Notes: generated by a model from the letters alone, not told the origin. DNA of 13,102 nucleotides from DAOVRL01 sp964459805 (GCA_964459805.1 CAYWOD010000095.1:1-13102); one strand, 5' to 3'; numbered from the stretch's first letter, positions 1 through 7,796 are shown. Made by a program: numbers and translations.

Positions 1-351
1 AATGCAGAGCTGGCCGAGCAGATGGCCGGCAAAACTGCCGAGCCCCCTAAGAGACGCCCGCTGAGCTACCCGAAAGGCAACGGCCTGCGCATCGTCTCGA
101 CCGGCCACAGTTCGGTCGGCCCGGCCCTCGGCACCCCGGAACAGGTCAGAGAGCAAGTGTGCCAACACATGGAAAAACTAAAGCCGGGCGGCCGTTATAT
201 AATGTCCACCAACCATAGTGTAACAGACGATATCCCGCCGGAAAACTACCGGGCTATGCTGGATGCAGATCTGGAGTTTGGGGTTTATGAACTTAACCCG
301 GCTTCGCCGGGGGCTTTTAGTTGCCCGGCTTCGCTATATTGCCCAAAATAA
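1..351 (+). CDS. Uroporphyrinogen decarboxylase-like protein, C-terminal fragment (5' end outside window)
   Basis: The frame is open from base 1, so the true start lies upstream and only the last ~116 residues are visible. The stretch GTPEQVREQV followed by KPGGRYIMSTNHSV and IPPENYRAML matches the C-terminal part of the URO-D-like superfamily: a helix after GTPE-V, then a PGG-Y strand ending in an N/H-rich loop, then a PPEN helix. Many members of this superfamily outside heme synthesis are corrinoid-linked methyltransferases or have unknown substrates, and the fragment cannot tell these apart. Family members usually end soon after the segment seen here as EFGVY. This frame instead runs on for about 16 low-complexity residues (ELNPASPGAF onward) that coincide with a terminator-like hairpin, so the tail may be an extension after loss of the original stop. 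The family call is fairly secure; the specific function is unknown. Confidence 0.72.
   Translation, partial: NAELAEQMAGKTAEPPKRRPLSYPKGNGLRIVSTGHSSVGPALGTPEQVREQVCQHMEKLKPGGRYIMSTNHSVTDDIPPENYRAMLDADLEFGVYELNPASPGAFSCPASLYCPK
297..318 (+). terminator. Terminator-like hairpin inside the last codons of the URO-D-like gene
   Basis: A perfect 6-bp G+C stem (CCCGGC / GCCGGG) with a TTC loop is followed by GGC and TTTT. This resembles a short rho-independent terminator for the upstream gene. It lies about 30-50 bases before the annotated stop codon rather than after it. Its left arm and loop, CCCGGCTTCGC, recur once at 324-334 without the closing arm. The T tract is short, so termination is plausible but not certain. 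Confidence 0.42.
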
Positions 352-374
352 CAAATTCCTATGCTATTGAATTG

Positions 375-402
375 CTCAAACTGACCGATTGGCCAGTTTG
401 AG
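375..402. repeat. Perfect inverted repeat with 9-bp arms upstream of the GH106 cluster
   Basis: CTCAAACTG (375-383) pairs exactly with CAGTTTGAG (394-402). After one mismatch, two more inner pairs (CC/GG) close a GATT loop. No T tract follows on either strand, so it does not look like an intrinsic terminator. An operator for a sugar-responsive regulator or an mRNA leader hairpin are the main alternatives. The pairing is seen directly; the role is inferred. Confidence 0.6.
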
Positions 403-460
403 AGTGCCTAATGAAGGATTCGGCCTGACGGCCGAGCTTATGATTGACACAATATGAGAA

Positions 461-465
461 AAGGA
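461..465 (+). promoter_or_regulatory. Ribosome binding site that fixes the start of the first GH106 gene
   Basis: AAGGA stands 9 bases before the ATG at 475. The in-frame ATG at 454 has no such site, and using it would put seven polar residues ahead of the signal peptide. The second GH106 gene has the same AAGGA motif (3421-3425) at the same 9-base spacing, which supports both starts. Confidence 0.75.
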
Positions 466-474
466 AACCAAACA

Positions 475-3438
475 ATGAAATCATTACAACTGATCATCGC
501 TTTGTTTTTTGTGCTGTCACTTAGTGTTGTCAGCGGCGCGTCGCTTGAAGATGATTTCCTAAATCCCCCGGACTCGGCTCGGCCTGGGGTTTACTGGTAT
601 TTTATGGACGGTAACCTTAGTCGTGAGGGTATGACCGCCGACCTGGAGTCGATGAAAGAGGTCGGGCTTGGGAATTTGGTTTTTCTTGAGGTGAACGTAG
701 GCGTGCCCCGTGGGCCGGTTGACTTTATGAGCGATAAGTGGCAGGATTTGTTTGCACATGCGGTTCGTGAGGCTGAACGCCTCGAGATCGATATTACTCT
801 CGGTTCCGGGCCTGGCTGGACAGGCAGCGGCGGCCCATGGGTCAAACCCGAACAAGCCATGCAGTTCCTGCTCTTTAGCGTAACCGAAACAAAGGGCCCC
901 GCAAAATTCGATGCGGTTCTGGCCATTCCGCAGCAGCGACCAAGTCCCTGGGGTAAGATGCTTACAGACTTCTACGAAGATGTCGTCGTTTATGCCTTCC
1001 CTAAAAGCACCCCGGTCATTACAGATGTCGCCGAAAAGGCCCTTTACCAAAGATTCCCTTACACATCGAGATCCGGAGTCAAAGAGTTTCTGCCTGCCCC
1101 TGCCAAATTTGATGAGCCCTCCGCCGAAAGCGTTATTTCGCCCGAGGACATCATAGACGTAAGCGAGTATTTAGATTCTGATGGCCGCCTTCAATGGAAT
1201 GTCCCTGCCGGCGACTGGACGATCGTTCGAATGGCCCGTCGCGCCACTTGTGCAAGTACACGTCCCGCTCCGAAGGCGGGTCTTGGCCTGGAATGCGACA
1301 AGTTCGATACCGCGGCGTTGGACCATCACTTTGCAAACTATTACGGCAAACTGCTGAAAAAAGTAGGCCCGCGAAAAGGCAAAAACGGCTGGACGACGCT
1401 ACACATAGACAGTTGGGAGATGGGCTCGCAAAACTGGACGAAAGATTTTCTTGCCGAGTTTAAGAAGCGTCGCGGGTATGAAGCAAAGCCGTACCTGCCC
1501 GCATACAGCGGACGTGCCGTAGGCAGCCTGGAAGAATCCGAGCGTTTCCTTTGGGATGTTCGCCTGACAAGTCAGGAACTGGTGCTGGAAAACCACGCCG
1601 GCCACTTGAAAAAACTTGGGGCGGAGAAAGGCTTTGAACTCTCCATCGAACCATACGACATGAACCCAACCGCCGACCTGGACCTGGGTGCGGTTGCCGA
1701 TGTCCCCATGTGCGAGTTCTGGAGCAACGGGATGGGATTTAATTCGTCGTTCAGCTGCATCGAATCGACGTCCATCGCACACACCATGGGCCAGCCTATG
1801 GTTTCAGCAGAAGCGTTCACCGCAGGTGGACAGGAAAGATGGAGACAATATCCATGGTCGATGAAGAACCAGGGCGACTGGGCCTTCTGCATAGGTGTCA
1901 ACCGTTTCGTCTATCACACCTTTGCACACAAACCGCTCGGCGACGAGTTTCGCCCGGGCATGACAATGGGGCCTTACGGCGTACACTGGGATCGCGGCCA
2001 GACATGGTGGCCGATGGTCAGTGATTACCACGAATACGTCAGCCGATGTTCACACCTCATGCGACAGGGAGTGACGGTCTCTGACATCTTGTACCTGACA
2101 CCCGAAGGTGCCCCGCATGTGTTCCGCGCCCCGGCAAGTGCATTAGAAGGCACCGGCCCGCTTGCAGATAAAAAGGGTTACGGCTTTGACGGATGCTCTC
2201 CAAATATCCTCATGAAAAGGGCCAAAGTTCGCAAAGGTAAGATCGAATTTCCCGGCGGAACCTCATACAGCCTGATGGTGCTGCCTCAATTTGAAACCAT
2301 GACGCCGAAACTTCTGGCAAAGATCGAAAGCCTTGTTAAGTCAGGCGCAACGGTCATCGGTTCGCCGCCTGTAAAATCACCGAGCCTGTCAGACTACCCA
2401 AAATGTGATGATAAAGTACAAAAGCTTGCAAAGAAAATATGGGGCGCCCTGGAATCGCCCGCGGAAATAACCAAACGCAAATACGGCCGAGGCACCATCC
2501 ACTGGGGCGGCCCCAAACATAAGGAACTCTATCCTGAATATGATAGCACGGCTTCGGTCCTGAAACAGATGCGTGTGAGCGAGGATTTCACCGCTACCGG
2601 CCCGGTACGTTACGGGCATCGCCGTACTGAAGAGCGAGAGATCTATTTCCTATCCAACAAGTCTGCCGGACCGCTTGACGCCGATTGCACATTCAGGGTC
2701 AGCAAAGGGCAACCGGAACTCTGGAATCCGGTGACAGGAGAGAACCGGCCTCTCCCCCAATACAAACAGGAGAATGGACTCACAACCATTCCCACGCAGT
2801 TTGTTCCTTATCAAAGTTTCTTCGTGATCTTTCCCCGCGATGGGCAATCAGGTGGCGCGGCAGATACAAAGAGCGTGAATTTCCCCAAGTTAGAATCCGT
2901 TGCAAATCTGGAAGGTTCCTGGCAAGTCGCCTTTGACCCCACGTGGGGTGGCCCGGAAAAGGTTACGTTCAAGACGCTTGAGGATTGGACAGCAAGAGAG
3001 GAACGCGGAATCAAGTACTACTCCGGCATCGCTACATATCGTAAGACCTTTGACCTTCCCCAGGGATCAGGCAAGCGGCTTTATCTCGATCTCGGAACGG
3101 TCCATGACATGGCCCGGGTCAAACTCAATGGAAAAGACCTTGGCGTGGTCTGGTGCGCGCCCTGGCGCATCGAGATTACAGGAGCCGTAAAGGACAAGGG
3201 CAATGTGCTCGAGATTGACGTGGCCAACCGTTGGCCGAACCGCATGCTGGGCGACCAGCAGGCGCCGGATAAGAACGTGCGATCCGTGAAATGGGAGTCC
3301 GGCTTTCTGGGCGGCAGGGAGTACAAGACTGGCCGTTATACGTTTGCTACCACTGGAGGCCCCAACATACTCCTGCCCTCCGGTCTGATCGGTCCAGTGC
3401 AGTTGAGAATCGCTGCCAGAAAGGAATTATTGAAATGA
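475..3438 (+). CDS. Secreted glycoside hydrolase, GH106 alpha-L-rhamnosidase type (copy 1)
   Basis: Encodes 987 residues. Residues 1-22 form a signal peptide: MKS, a long hydrophobic core, then VSGA before SLEDD. The mature protein begins with the family-typical PPDSARPGVYWYFMDGNLS and TADLESMKEVG. Other family-type landmarks are GGPWVKPEQ, HIDSWEMG with E315, SIEPYD with E392, PMCEFW with E414 and SAEAF with E446. These lie in the presumed (alpha/beta)8 catalytic region, where GH106 enzymes place their two catalytic glutamates; which of these glutamates are catalytic cannot be settled by eye. From about residue 812 (LEGSWQVAFDPTWGG) to the end lies a beta-sandwich, galactose-binding-like module with LNGKDLGVVW. 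Known GH106 enzymes remove terminal alpha-L-rhamnose with inversion from pectic and other rhamnosides. Action in the periplasm or outside the cell is inferred from the signal peptide. The stop overlaps the next start as ATGA. The family is well supported; the substrate is unknown. Confidence 0.88.
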   Translation: MKSLQLIIALFFVLSLSVVSGASLEDDFLNPPDSARPGVYWYFMDGNLSREGMTADLESMKEVGLGNLVFLEVNVGVPRGPVDFMSDKWQDLFAHAVREAERLEIDITLGSGPGWTGSGGPWVKPEQAMQFLLFSVTETKGPAKFDAVLAIPQQRPSPWGKMLTDFYEDVVVYAFPKSTPVITDVAEKALYQRFPYTSRSGVKEFLPAPAKFDEPSAESVISPEDIIDVSEYLDSDGRLQWNVPAGDWTIVRMARRATCASTRPAPKAGLGLECDKFDTAALDHHFANYYGKLLKKVGPRKGKNGWTTLHIDSWEMGSQNWTKDFLAEFKKRRGYEAKPYLPAYSGRAVGSLEESERFLWDVRLTSQELVLENHAGHLKKLGAEKGFELSIEPYDMNPTADLDLGAVADVPMCEFWSNGMGFNSSFSCIESTSIAHTMGQPMVSAEAFTAGGQERWRQYPWSMKNQGDWAFCIGVNRFVYHTFAHKPLGDEFRPGMTMGPYGVHWDRGQTWWPMVSDYHEYVSRCSHLMRQGVTVSDILYLTPEGAPHVFRAPASALEGTGPLADKKGYGFDGCSPNILMKRAKVRKGKIEFPGGTSYSLMVLPQFETMTPKLLAKIESLVKSGATVIGSPPVKSPSLSDYPKCDDKVQKLAKKIWGALESPAEITKRKYGRGTIHWGGPKHKELYPEYDSTASVLKQMRVSEDFTATGPVRYGHRRTEEREIYFLSNKSAGPLDADCTFRVSKGQPELWNPVTGENRPLPQYKQENGLTTIPTQFVPYQSFFVIFPRDGQSGGAADTKSVNFPKLESVANLEGSWQVAFDPTWGGPEKVTFKTLEDWTAREERGIKYYSGIATYRKTFDLPQGSGKRLYLDLGTVHDMARVKLNGKDLGVVWCAPWRIEITGAVKDKGNVLEIDVANRWPNRMLGDQQAPDKNVRSVKWESGFLGGREYKTGRYTFATTGGPNILLPSGLIGPVQLRIAARKELLK

Positions 3439-6400
3439 AAGCCATCCAGTTACTGATCCTCATCATACTCACGATTTTTTTCAGCGTCACCAACGGCGCT
3501 GCGCTTGAAGAGGGATTTAGAACTCCTCCGGACTCTGCCAAATCCTGGGCGTACTGGTGGTGGCTCGACAGCAATGTTAGCAAGGTCGGTATCACCGCTG
3601 ATCTGGAGGCGATGAAACAACAGGGTATCGCCGGTGCGATGGTGTTCGATGCGGGAAATGGCGGCCCGCTGGCGCCTGATGGTCCGGCGTTTATGAGCCA
3701 CAAATGGCGAGAGCATCTGAAATTCGCACTTCAAGAAGCTGACCGGCTGGGTCTGCAAATCAGCTTGAACCTCTGCAGCGGCTGGAACGCCGGTGGTCCG
3801 TGGGTCAAACCGGAGCACGCAGCAAAAGCATTCGCGTGGTCGGAAACAACGGTTCTAGGCGGCAGAAAACTGGAGCAACAGCTTCCCGCGCCGACCGCCA
3901 TTAAGGGCAACTACTATCGTGACAGCGTTGTTCTGGCGATCAGGATTTCCGAGCAAGAGGGACAGGCGATATCGAAGCTCACGGCTGGATCATCCTATCC
4001 GAAGTATCCGCCGGCACTGACGCTGGACCAGAATCCAGAGACACGCTGGATATCAAACGGAGATAAGCCTGGGCAAGGACCGACGCCGAAGGCCCCGGAA
4101 TATCTGAACTGGGAATTCCCCGCACCGTTTCCCGCGGCATCGCTTGTTGTCACTCCCTATCCGGATTGTGGACCGAAGGACTGTGAGCTTCAGTATTCGG
4201 ATGACGGCAAGACCTTTCAACCAATCTGCCGTTTCGTGGTTCACGAGCGTCAGGAGAAGACTGTGGCTTTTGGCGAAACAGAGGCGAAATTCTTCCGGTT
4301 GGTCTTCAGCTCTTCCTATCCCTATCAAGGCAAGGACTCCTGGAACGTGCAGATCAGCGAGATCGCGCTTCTGAAGAAAGGCCAGAAGAAGCCAGCCCCT
4401 CTGACAACGCAGTACAGGAGTCGGGATGCCGTGGATGTGACTTCACAAGTGAATGCCTCCGGGAAGCTGGTCTGGGATGCGCCAGAGGGCTCCTGGAAGA
4501 TCATGCGTATGGGATACACGTTGGTAGGCAGAGGAGTTGTTCATTGCACCAGCCCGAGTGGCGGCGGCCTTGAGATCGATCCGCTCAGCCGAAAGGCGAT
4601 GGACATGCACTTTGAGGCGACGGTGGGAGCCTGCATAGCCGATATGGGCGAATTCATGGGCAAGACCTTGAAGTACACCCATATTGACAGCTGGGAACTC
4701 GGCGTACCAACCTGGACAGACGAATTCCGTTCGGAGTTCATGCGCAGACGCGGGTATGATCCATTGCCGTATCTTCCGGCACTTGCCGGGAAGATCGTGG
4801 ACAGTAAAGAGATATCCGACAGGTTCCTGCATGATTGCCGCAGAACCGTGGCTGACTGCATCGCGGAGAACTACTATGGACGATTGAGCGAGCTGTCGCG
4901 CAAGCATGGGATGGGTATCCACCCCGAGTCCGGCGGGCCTTTCTTCACTCACTGGATTGACGCACTGCAATGCCTGGGAAAAAGCGACATTCCCATGGGC
5001 GAGTACTGGGCCCGCTGGGCTGAGCCCTCCGGGGGATGCTCTTACAGAAACAAGTTCAATCAATGCGACACGGTCAGGCAGGCAGCCTCCGCTGCGCACA
5101 TCTACGGGAAGAAGTTCGTGCAAGCCGAGGCTTACACCACCATGGGTCCGAACTGGGAGAAAGATCCCTATATGCTGAAGGATGTGGGCGACCTCGCTTT
5201 CTGTGCGGGGCTTACGCGCAATATGCTTTGCTTCTATGTCCATCAGCCGTACCTGGATATCAAGCCGGGCAACCAGTGGGAAGCGGCAGGGACGCATTTC
5301 GACCGGAACATCACCTGGTTTCCGCAGAGTCATGCCTGGCTGAAGTACCTGTCCCGCTGCCAGTTCATGCTTCAGCAGGGATTGTTCGTGGCCGATGTCT
5401 GTTACTATTACGGCGAGAATGTCCCCGGCTTTGTTCCCGGCCGGGACCACATGAAACCTGCCCTGCCTCGCGGTTATGATTGCGACACCATCAATACCGA
5501 AGTGCTTCTGACACGCGTTTCCGCCAAAAACGGTTGTATTGTCCTGCCTGACGGCATGAGCTACCGCATGCTTGTCCTGCCAAACACAGATGCGATGTCA
5601 CTTGCTGTACTCAAAAAAGTTGCCGAGTTGGCGAAAACCGGTGTCCCCATTGTAGGTCCACAACCGACACGTACGCCGGGGCTCAGGGATTATCCGGCAT
5701 CCGATGAAGAAGTGAAGAAACTGGCGAGCAAACTGAAACTGGTCTCCAGCAACAATCTGCAAGATACGCTTGCCAAGATGGGCATTGCTGCCGACTTTGA
5801 ATCGGGGGATGTGCCTCTGCATTATATTCATCGCAGCAGTGGTGACGCGGATATCTATTTTGTCAGTAATCAACATAACAAATCGGTAAGCGCCGAATGC
5901 ACATTCCGCGTCACCGGCAAACAACCGGAGATCTGGGATGCGGTAACAGGCGATATCCGAAATGCGACTGCATTCGAGATTGCGGGGGGCCGCTGCACGC
6001 TGCCACTGGAATTCGCGGCGCGCGGGTCGCTGTTCGTGGTGTTCCGGAATCCCGCGCGTGTGAGCAAAGGCACGGGCACAGGCAATTTCGCAGAGCAAAC
6101 ACTCCTTGGAGAGCTGACTGGACCGTGGACGGCAAAGTTCGACCCGAAATGGGGTGGCCCCGAATCGGTCGTGTTCGAGAAACTGGATGACTGGACGCAG
6201 CGGCCGGAAGCAGGGATCAAGTATTACTCTGGTAAGGTGACATACTGTAAGACATTCGACCTGCCCAAGGATTACCTGGTAACCGGCAGGCGGTTATATC
6301 TTGATCTCAAGCGGGTCAGGAACGTAGCCCAGGTCCGACTCAACGGCAGGGATCTGGGGGTTGTATGGACGGCACCGTGGCGAGTGGATATCACGCAGGC

Positions 6401-6605
6401 CGTCAAACCAACCGGCAACAAGCTTGAGATCGACGTTGTAAACCTCTGGCCCAACCGCTTGGTCGGTGATGCCCCATTGCCGCCGGAAAAACGGCTTACC
6501 AAAACCAATGTTACGAAGTTCAAGAAGGACACGCCGCTGCTTCCCTCCGGTCTGTTAGGCCCGGTCCAGTTGAGAACCGCTTCCAGAATAGAGCTACAGA
6601 AATGA
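3435..6605 (+). CDS. Secreted glycoside hydrolase, GH106 type, with inserted F5/8-type-C-like domain (copy 2)
   Basis: Encodes 1056 residues. The start is the ATG at 3435, inside the ATGA overlap with copy 1 and preceded by AAGGA at 9 bases; an open frame reaching back to 3291 merely overlaps copy 1. Residues 1-22 are a signal peptide (MKAIQLLIL onward to TNGA). Shared landmarks with copy 1 are AYWWWLDSNVS, GGPWVKPEHA, HIDSWELG (E421), HPESGGP (E498), MGEYWARW (E523), QAEAYTT (E565) and the C-terminal sandwich from about residue 894 with LNGRDLGVVW. The main difference is an extra beta-rich module at roughly residues 190-316, with the DQNPETRW and LQYSDDGKTFQPI patterns and a closing ISEIALLKKG. 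This is typical of F5/8 type C (CBM32-like) sugar-binding domains. The probable role is an exo-acting alpha-L-rhamnosidase on a polymer different from that of copy 1, or bound differently. Translation is probably coupled to copy 1. Confidence 0.88.
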   Translation: MKAIQLLILIILTIFFSVTNGAALEEGFRTPPDSAKSWAYWWWLDSNVSKVGITADLEAMKQQGIAGAMVFDAGNGGPLAPDGPAFMSHKWREHLKFALQEADRLGLQISLNLCSGWNAGGPWVKPEHAAKAFAWSETTVLGGRKLEQQLPAPTAIKGNYYRDSVVLAIRISEQEGQAISKLTAGSSYPKYPPALTLDQNPETRWISNGDKPGQGPTPKAPEYLNWEFPAPFPAASLVVTPYPDCGPKDCELQYSDDGKTFQPICRFVVHERQEKTVAFGETEAKFFRLVFSSSYPYQGKDSWNVQISEIALLKKGQKKPAPLTTQYRSRDAVDVTSQVNASGKLVWDAPEGSWKIMRMGYTLVGRGVVHCTSPSGGGLEIDPLSRKAMDMHFEATVGACIADMGEFMGKTLKYTHIDSWELGVPTWTDEFRSEFMRRRGYDPLPYLPALAGKIVDSKEISDRFLHDCRRTVADCIAENYYGRLSELSRKHGMGIHPESGGPFFTHWIDALQCLGKSDIPMGEYWARWAEPSGGCSYRNKFNQCDTVRQAASAAHIYGKKFVQAEAYTTMGPNWEKDPYMLKDVGDLAFCAGLTRNMLCFYVHQPYLDIKPGNQWEAAGTHFDRNITWFPQSHAWLKYLSRCQFMLQQGLFVADVCYYYGENVPGFVPGRDHMKPALPRGYDCDTINTEVLLTRVSAKNGCIVLPDGMSYRMLVLPNTDAMSLAVLKKVAELAKTGVPIVGPQPTRTPGLRDYPASDEEVKKLASKLKLVSSNNLQDTLAKMGIAADFESGDVPLHYIHRSSGDADIYFVSNQHNKSVSAECTFRVTGKQPEIWDAVTGDIRNATAFEIAGGRCTLPLEFAARGSLFVVFRNPARVSKGTGTGNFAEQTLLGELTGPWTAKFDPKWGGPESVVFEKLDDWTQRPEAGIKYYSGKVTYCKTFDLPKDYLVTGRRLYLDLKRVRNVAQVRLNGRDLGVVWTAPWRVDITQAVKPTGNKLEIDVVNLWPNRLVGDAPLPPEKRLTKTNVTKFKKDTPLLPSGLLGPVQLRTASRIELQK

Positions 6606-6790
6606 GAAACAGAGAACTACTCATTGCCATCATCTCTGCAATCACACTCAGCGTCGCAAACGGCGCCACGCTGGAGGATGAGTTCCGCGATCCGCCCCAG
6701 TGGACAAGGCCCTGGTGCTATTGGTTCTGCGCCGATGGTCTTTTCTGCCCAGCGATTAAAGCAAACGCGCCCAGCAGATCTCGCTCATAA
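6602..6790 (+). pseudogene. Truncated third GH106 copy (signal peptide and N-terminus only)
   Basis: The reading frame starts at the ATG of an ATGA overlap with copy 2, exactly as copy 2 overlaps copy 1. It gives a signal peptide (MRNRELLIAI onward, ending VANGA) and then TLEDEFRDPPQWTRPWCYWF. This matches the mature N-terminus of both full copies (LE--F--PP------YW). After the CADG stretch, around base 6735-6740, similarity ends and the frame reads unrelated residues to a stop at 6790. No GH106 sequence appears in the other frames before 6912, so this is a truncation and not a simple frameshift. A 62-residue product might still be made and exported but would have no catalytic domain. There is no good ribosome binding site of its own; any translation would depend on coupling. 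Confidence 0.8.
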
Positions 6791-6912
6791 TCCGACGCTC
6801 AAAATCGACCCGCATTCCACTATGCTCACACTTCGCGAAAATGGACAGTTACTAAATTTACTGCCCAGCGATGAAGCGGAGATTAAGTTTCCGTTCTCGA
6901 TTTCGCATTTCG
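6740..6912. other. Unassigned sequence beyond the GH106 break point
   Basis: This stretch lies between the end of recognisable GH106 sequence and the stop of the HD-domain gene. It contains a 12-base direct repeat, CTGCCCAGCGAT, at 6745-6756 and 6861-6872, and a tandem ATTTCGC pair at 6900-6913 touching the HD-gene stop codon. One + strand frame stays open through it and reads HNPTLKIDPHSTMLTLRENG, which looks protein-like. That frame continues antisense into the HD gene and has no credible start. I do not recognise the product, and no terminator is visible for either converging gene. Confidence 0.4.
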
Positions 6913-7707
6913 CTACACTTGCCGCCGGAGTCTGGAATCGACGTACGCGAGGATTTTCTCTTCGACTTTGCGGACTTGTTGCGTCTCTGGCAGGCAGCCT
7001 AAGAGGGCCTCCAGGAACCCTCGCTGCCTTATGCGTTTGAGGGTCGCCGTGAAATTTACGTCATAGACCCACCCGAGCTGCATTAGCGTAAAATCGTTTA
7101 GCGTGCGCAGTGCGCTGTAATCGATCAGTTGCTCGTTCAAAATCGCTTCGACCACCCCAGCGGAACATTGTGGGGTGTCGGGGAATTCGATCTCCAGCAT
7201 AAACTCATCGGGGTTGTCCGTGTACTGCCTGTGGTATTCGATGACAACGCGGAATACGTCAAGCTTATCGGCGTCGCGTATCAATCTGGCAAAAAGCAGT
7301 GAGCCGTCGGACAGGCCGGGGGGCAATTCTTTGAGGCCGTGGCATTCAATTGCTCTTTCTATAAGTTGCCTCTCATCTGCCTCTATGCCGCCGAGGACCT
7401 TTGTCCGGTGAAGGACTTCGAGGCCCACCAGGCAATGGTTCACGCTTCTGGGGTCGTTGTAGGTGCGGTATTTCTCGAACTGCTCGAACCGCCCGATGTC
7501 ATGCAAAAGGGCGATGACCTGCGCTATTGCCTTTTGATTGTCCGAGAGACCAAGTGCCTCGGCGAGGTACAGCATTTCCCCGCAAACCCGGTGACTGTGC
7601 TCTTGCTTTAGCTTGAAGTTGGCGTTGGCAAAATCGTCGTCGCCGTAGAAGCCGGCTACGTAATTGTCAAACCAAGCCGCCAGTTTGTCTGCCTGCTCCT
7701 GGTCCAC
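6913..7707 (-). CDS. HD-domain metal-dependent phosphohydrolase-like protein
   Basis: Encodes 264 residues and carries the HD-superfamily signature: H37/H39 in QEHSHRV, the H69-D70 pair in ALLHDIGRF, then H91, H123 in ECHGLKELP and a downstream D in IRDADKLDVF (145-150). These residues normally bind one or two metal ions and hydrolyse phosphate esters of nucleotides or cyclic nucleotides. The exact substrate cannot be read from the sequence. The HDIG tetrad is present, but the protein is short and has no receiver, GGDEF or membrane segment, so it is a stand-alone soluble cytoplasmic enzyme. The start codon is GTG (7705-7707), with AAGGA at 7719-7723, 11 bases upstream on the - strand; no ATG lies nearby in frame. 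It is divergent from the cupin gene and convergent with the truncated GH106 copy. Confidence 0.82.
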   Translation of the reverse strand: MDQEQADKLAAWFDNYVAGFYGDDDFANANFKLKQEHSHRVCGEMLYLAEALGLSDNQKAIAQVIALLHDIGRFEQFEKYRTYNDPRSVNHCLVGLEVLHRTKVLGGIEADERQLIERAIECHGLKELPPGLSDGSLLFARLIRDADKLDVFRVVIEYHRQYTDNPDEFMLEIEFPDTPQCSAGVVEAILNEQLIDYSALRTLNDFTLMQLGWVYDVNFTATLKRIRQRGFLEALLGCLPETQQVRKVEEKILAYVDSRLRRQV

Positions 7708-7790
7708 AGGTTCTGATTTCCTTAAAATGACTCGTCTGACGCGACTCTTGAAAAACTGCTATTACATATTTCAAAACGGTGCGGTCGGTG

Positions 7791-7796
7791 TATAAT
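7791..7796 (+). promoter_or_regulatory. Probable -10 box of the cupin gene
   Basis: A perfect TATAAT lies 39 bases before the cupin ATG, which would give a leader of about 30 bases. No strong -35 box is present at 16-18 bases; the best hexamers around 7768-7774 match only half the consensus. The -10 sits inside the short palindrome TGTAT-A-ATACA (7789-7799), a layout that could support activator- or repressor-dependent control and also presents TATTAT to the opposite strand. The box is clear; the regulation is inferred. Confidence 0.5.

Larger units (their letters stand above)
352..474. other. Spacer between the URO-D-like gene and the rhamnosidase cluster
   Basis: This 123-bp non-coding stretch must hold the promoter and leader of the GH106 cluster, unless the cluster is transcribed from further upstream. 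It contains the 9-bp-arm inverted repeat at 375-402 and a smaller 5-bp hairpin at 421-434 (CGGCC, TGAC loop, GGCCG). TATGAT at 439-444 would serve as a -10 box, but no recognisable -35 box stands 16-18 bases upstream. TTGACA at 444-449 has no -10 box at the right distance. No promoter is therefore called. Confidence 0.5.

Noticed and set aside
444..449. TTGACA as a -35 box for the first GH106 gene
   Set aside because: At 16-18 bases downstream there is only an A/C-rich stretch running into the start codon, with no -10 box; the transcript would also start inside the gene.
454..474. ATG at 454 as the start of the first GH106 gene
   Set aside because: It has no ribosome binding site and would put a polar heptapeptide ahead of a normal signal peptide; the ATG at 475 has AAGGA 9 bases upstream, as in copy 2.
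3291..3434. N-terminal extension of the second GH106 gene back to 3291
   Set aside because: The 48 extra residues overlap copy 1 in another frame, resemble no domain, and would bury the signal peptide that begins at 3435.
4443..5450. 335-codon open frame on the - strand
   Set aside because: It lies entirely antisense to the catalytic core of copy 2, whose protein sequence is conserved and motif-rich; the antisense translation has no recognisable domain.
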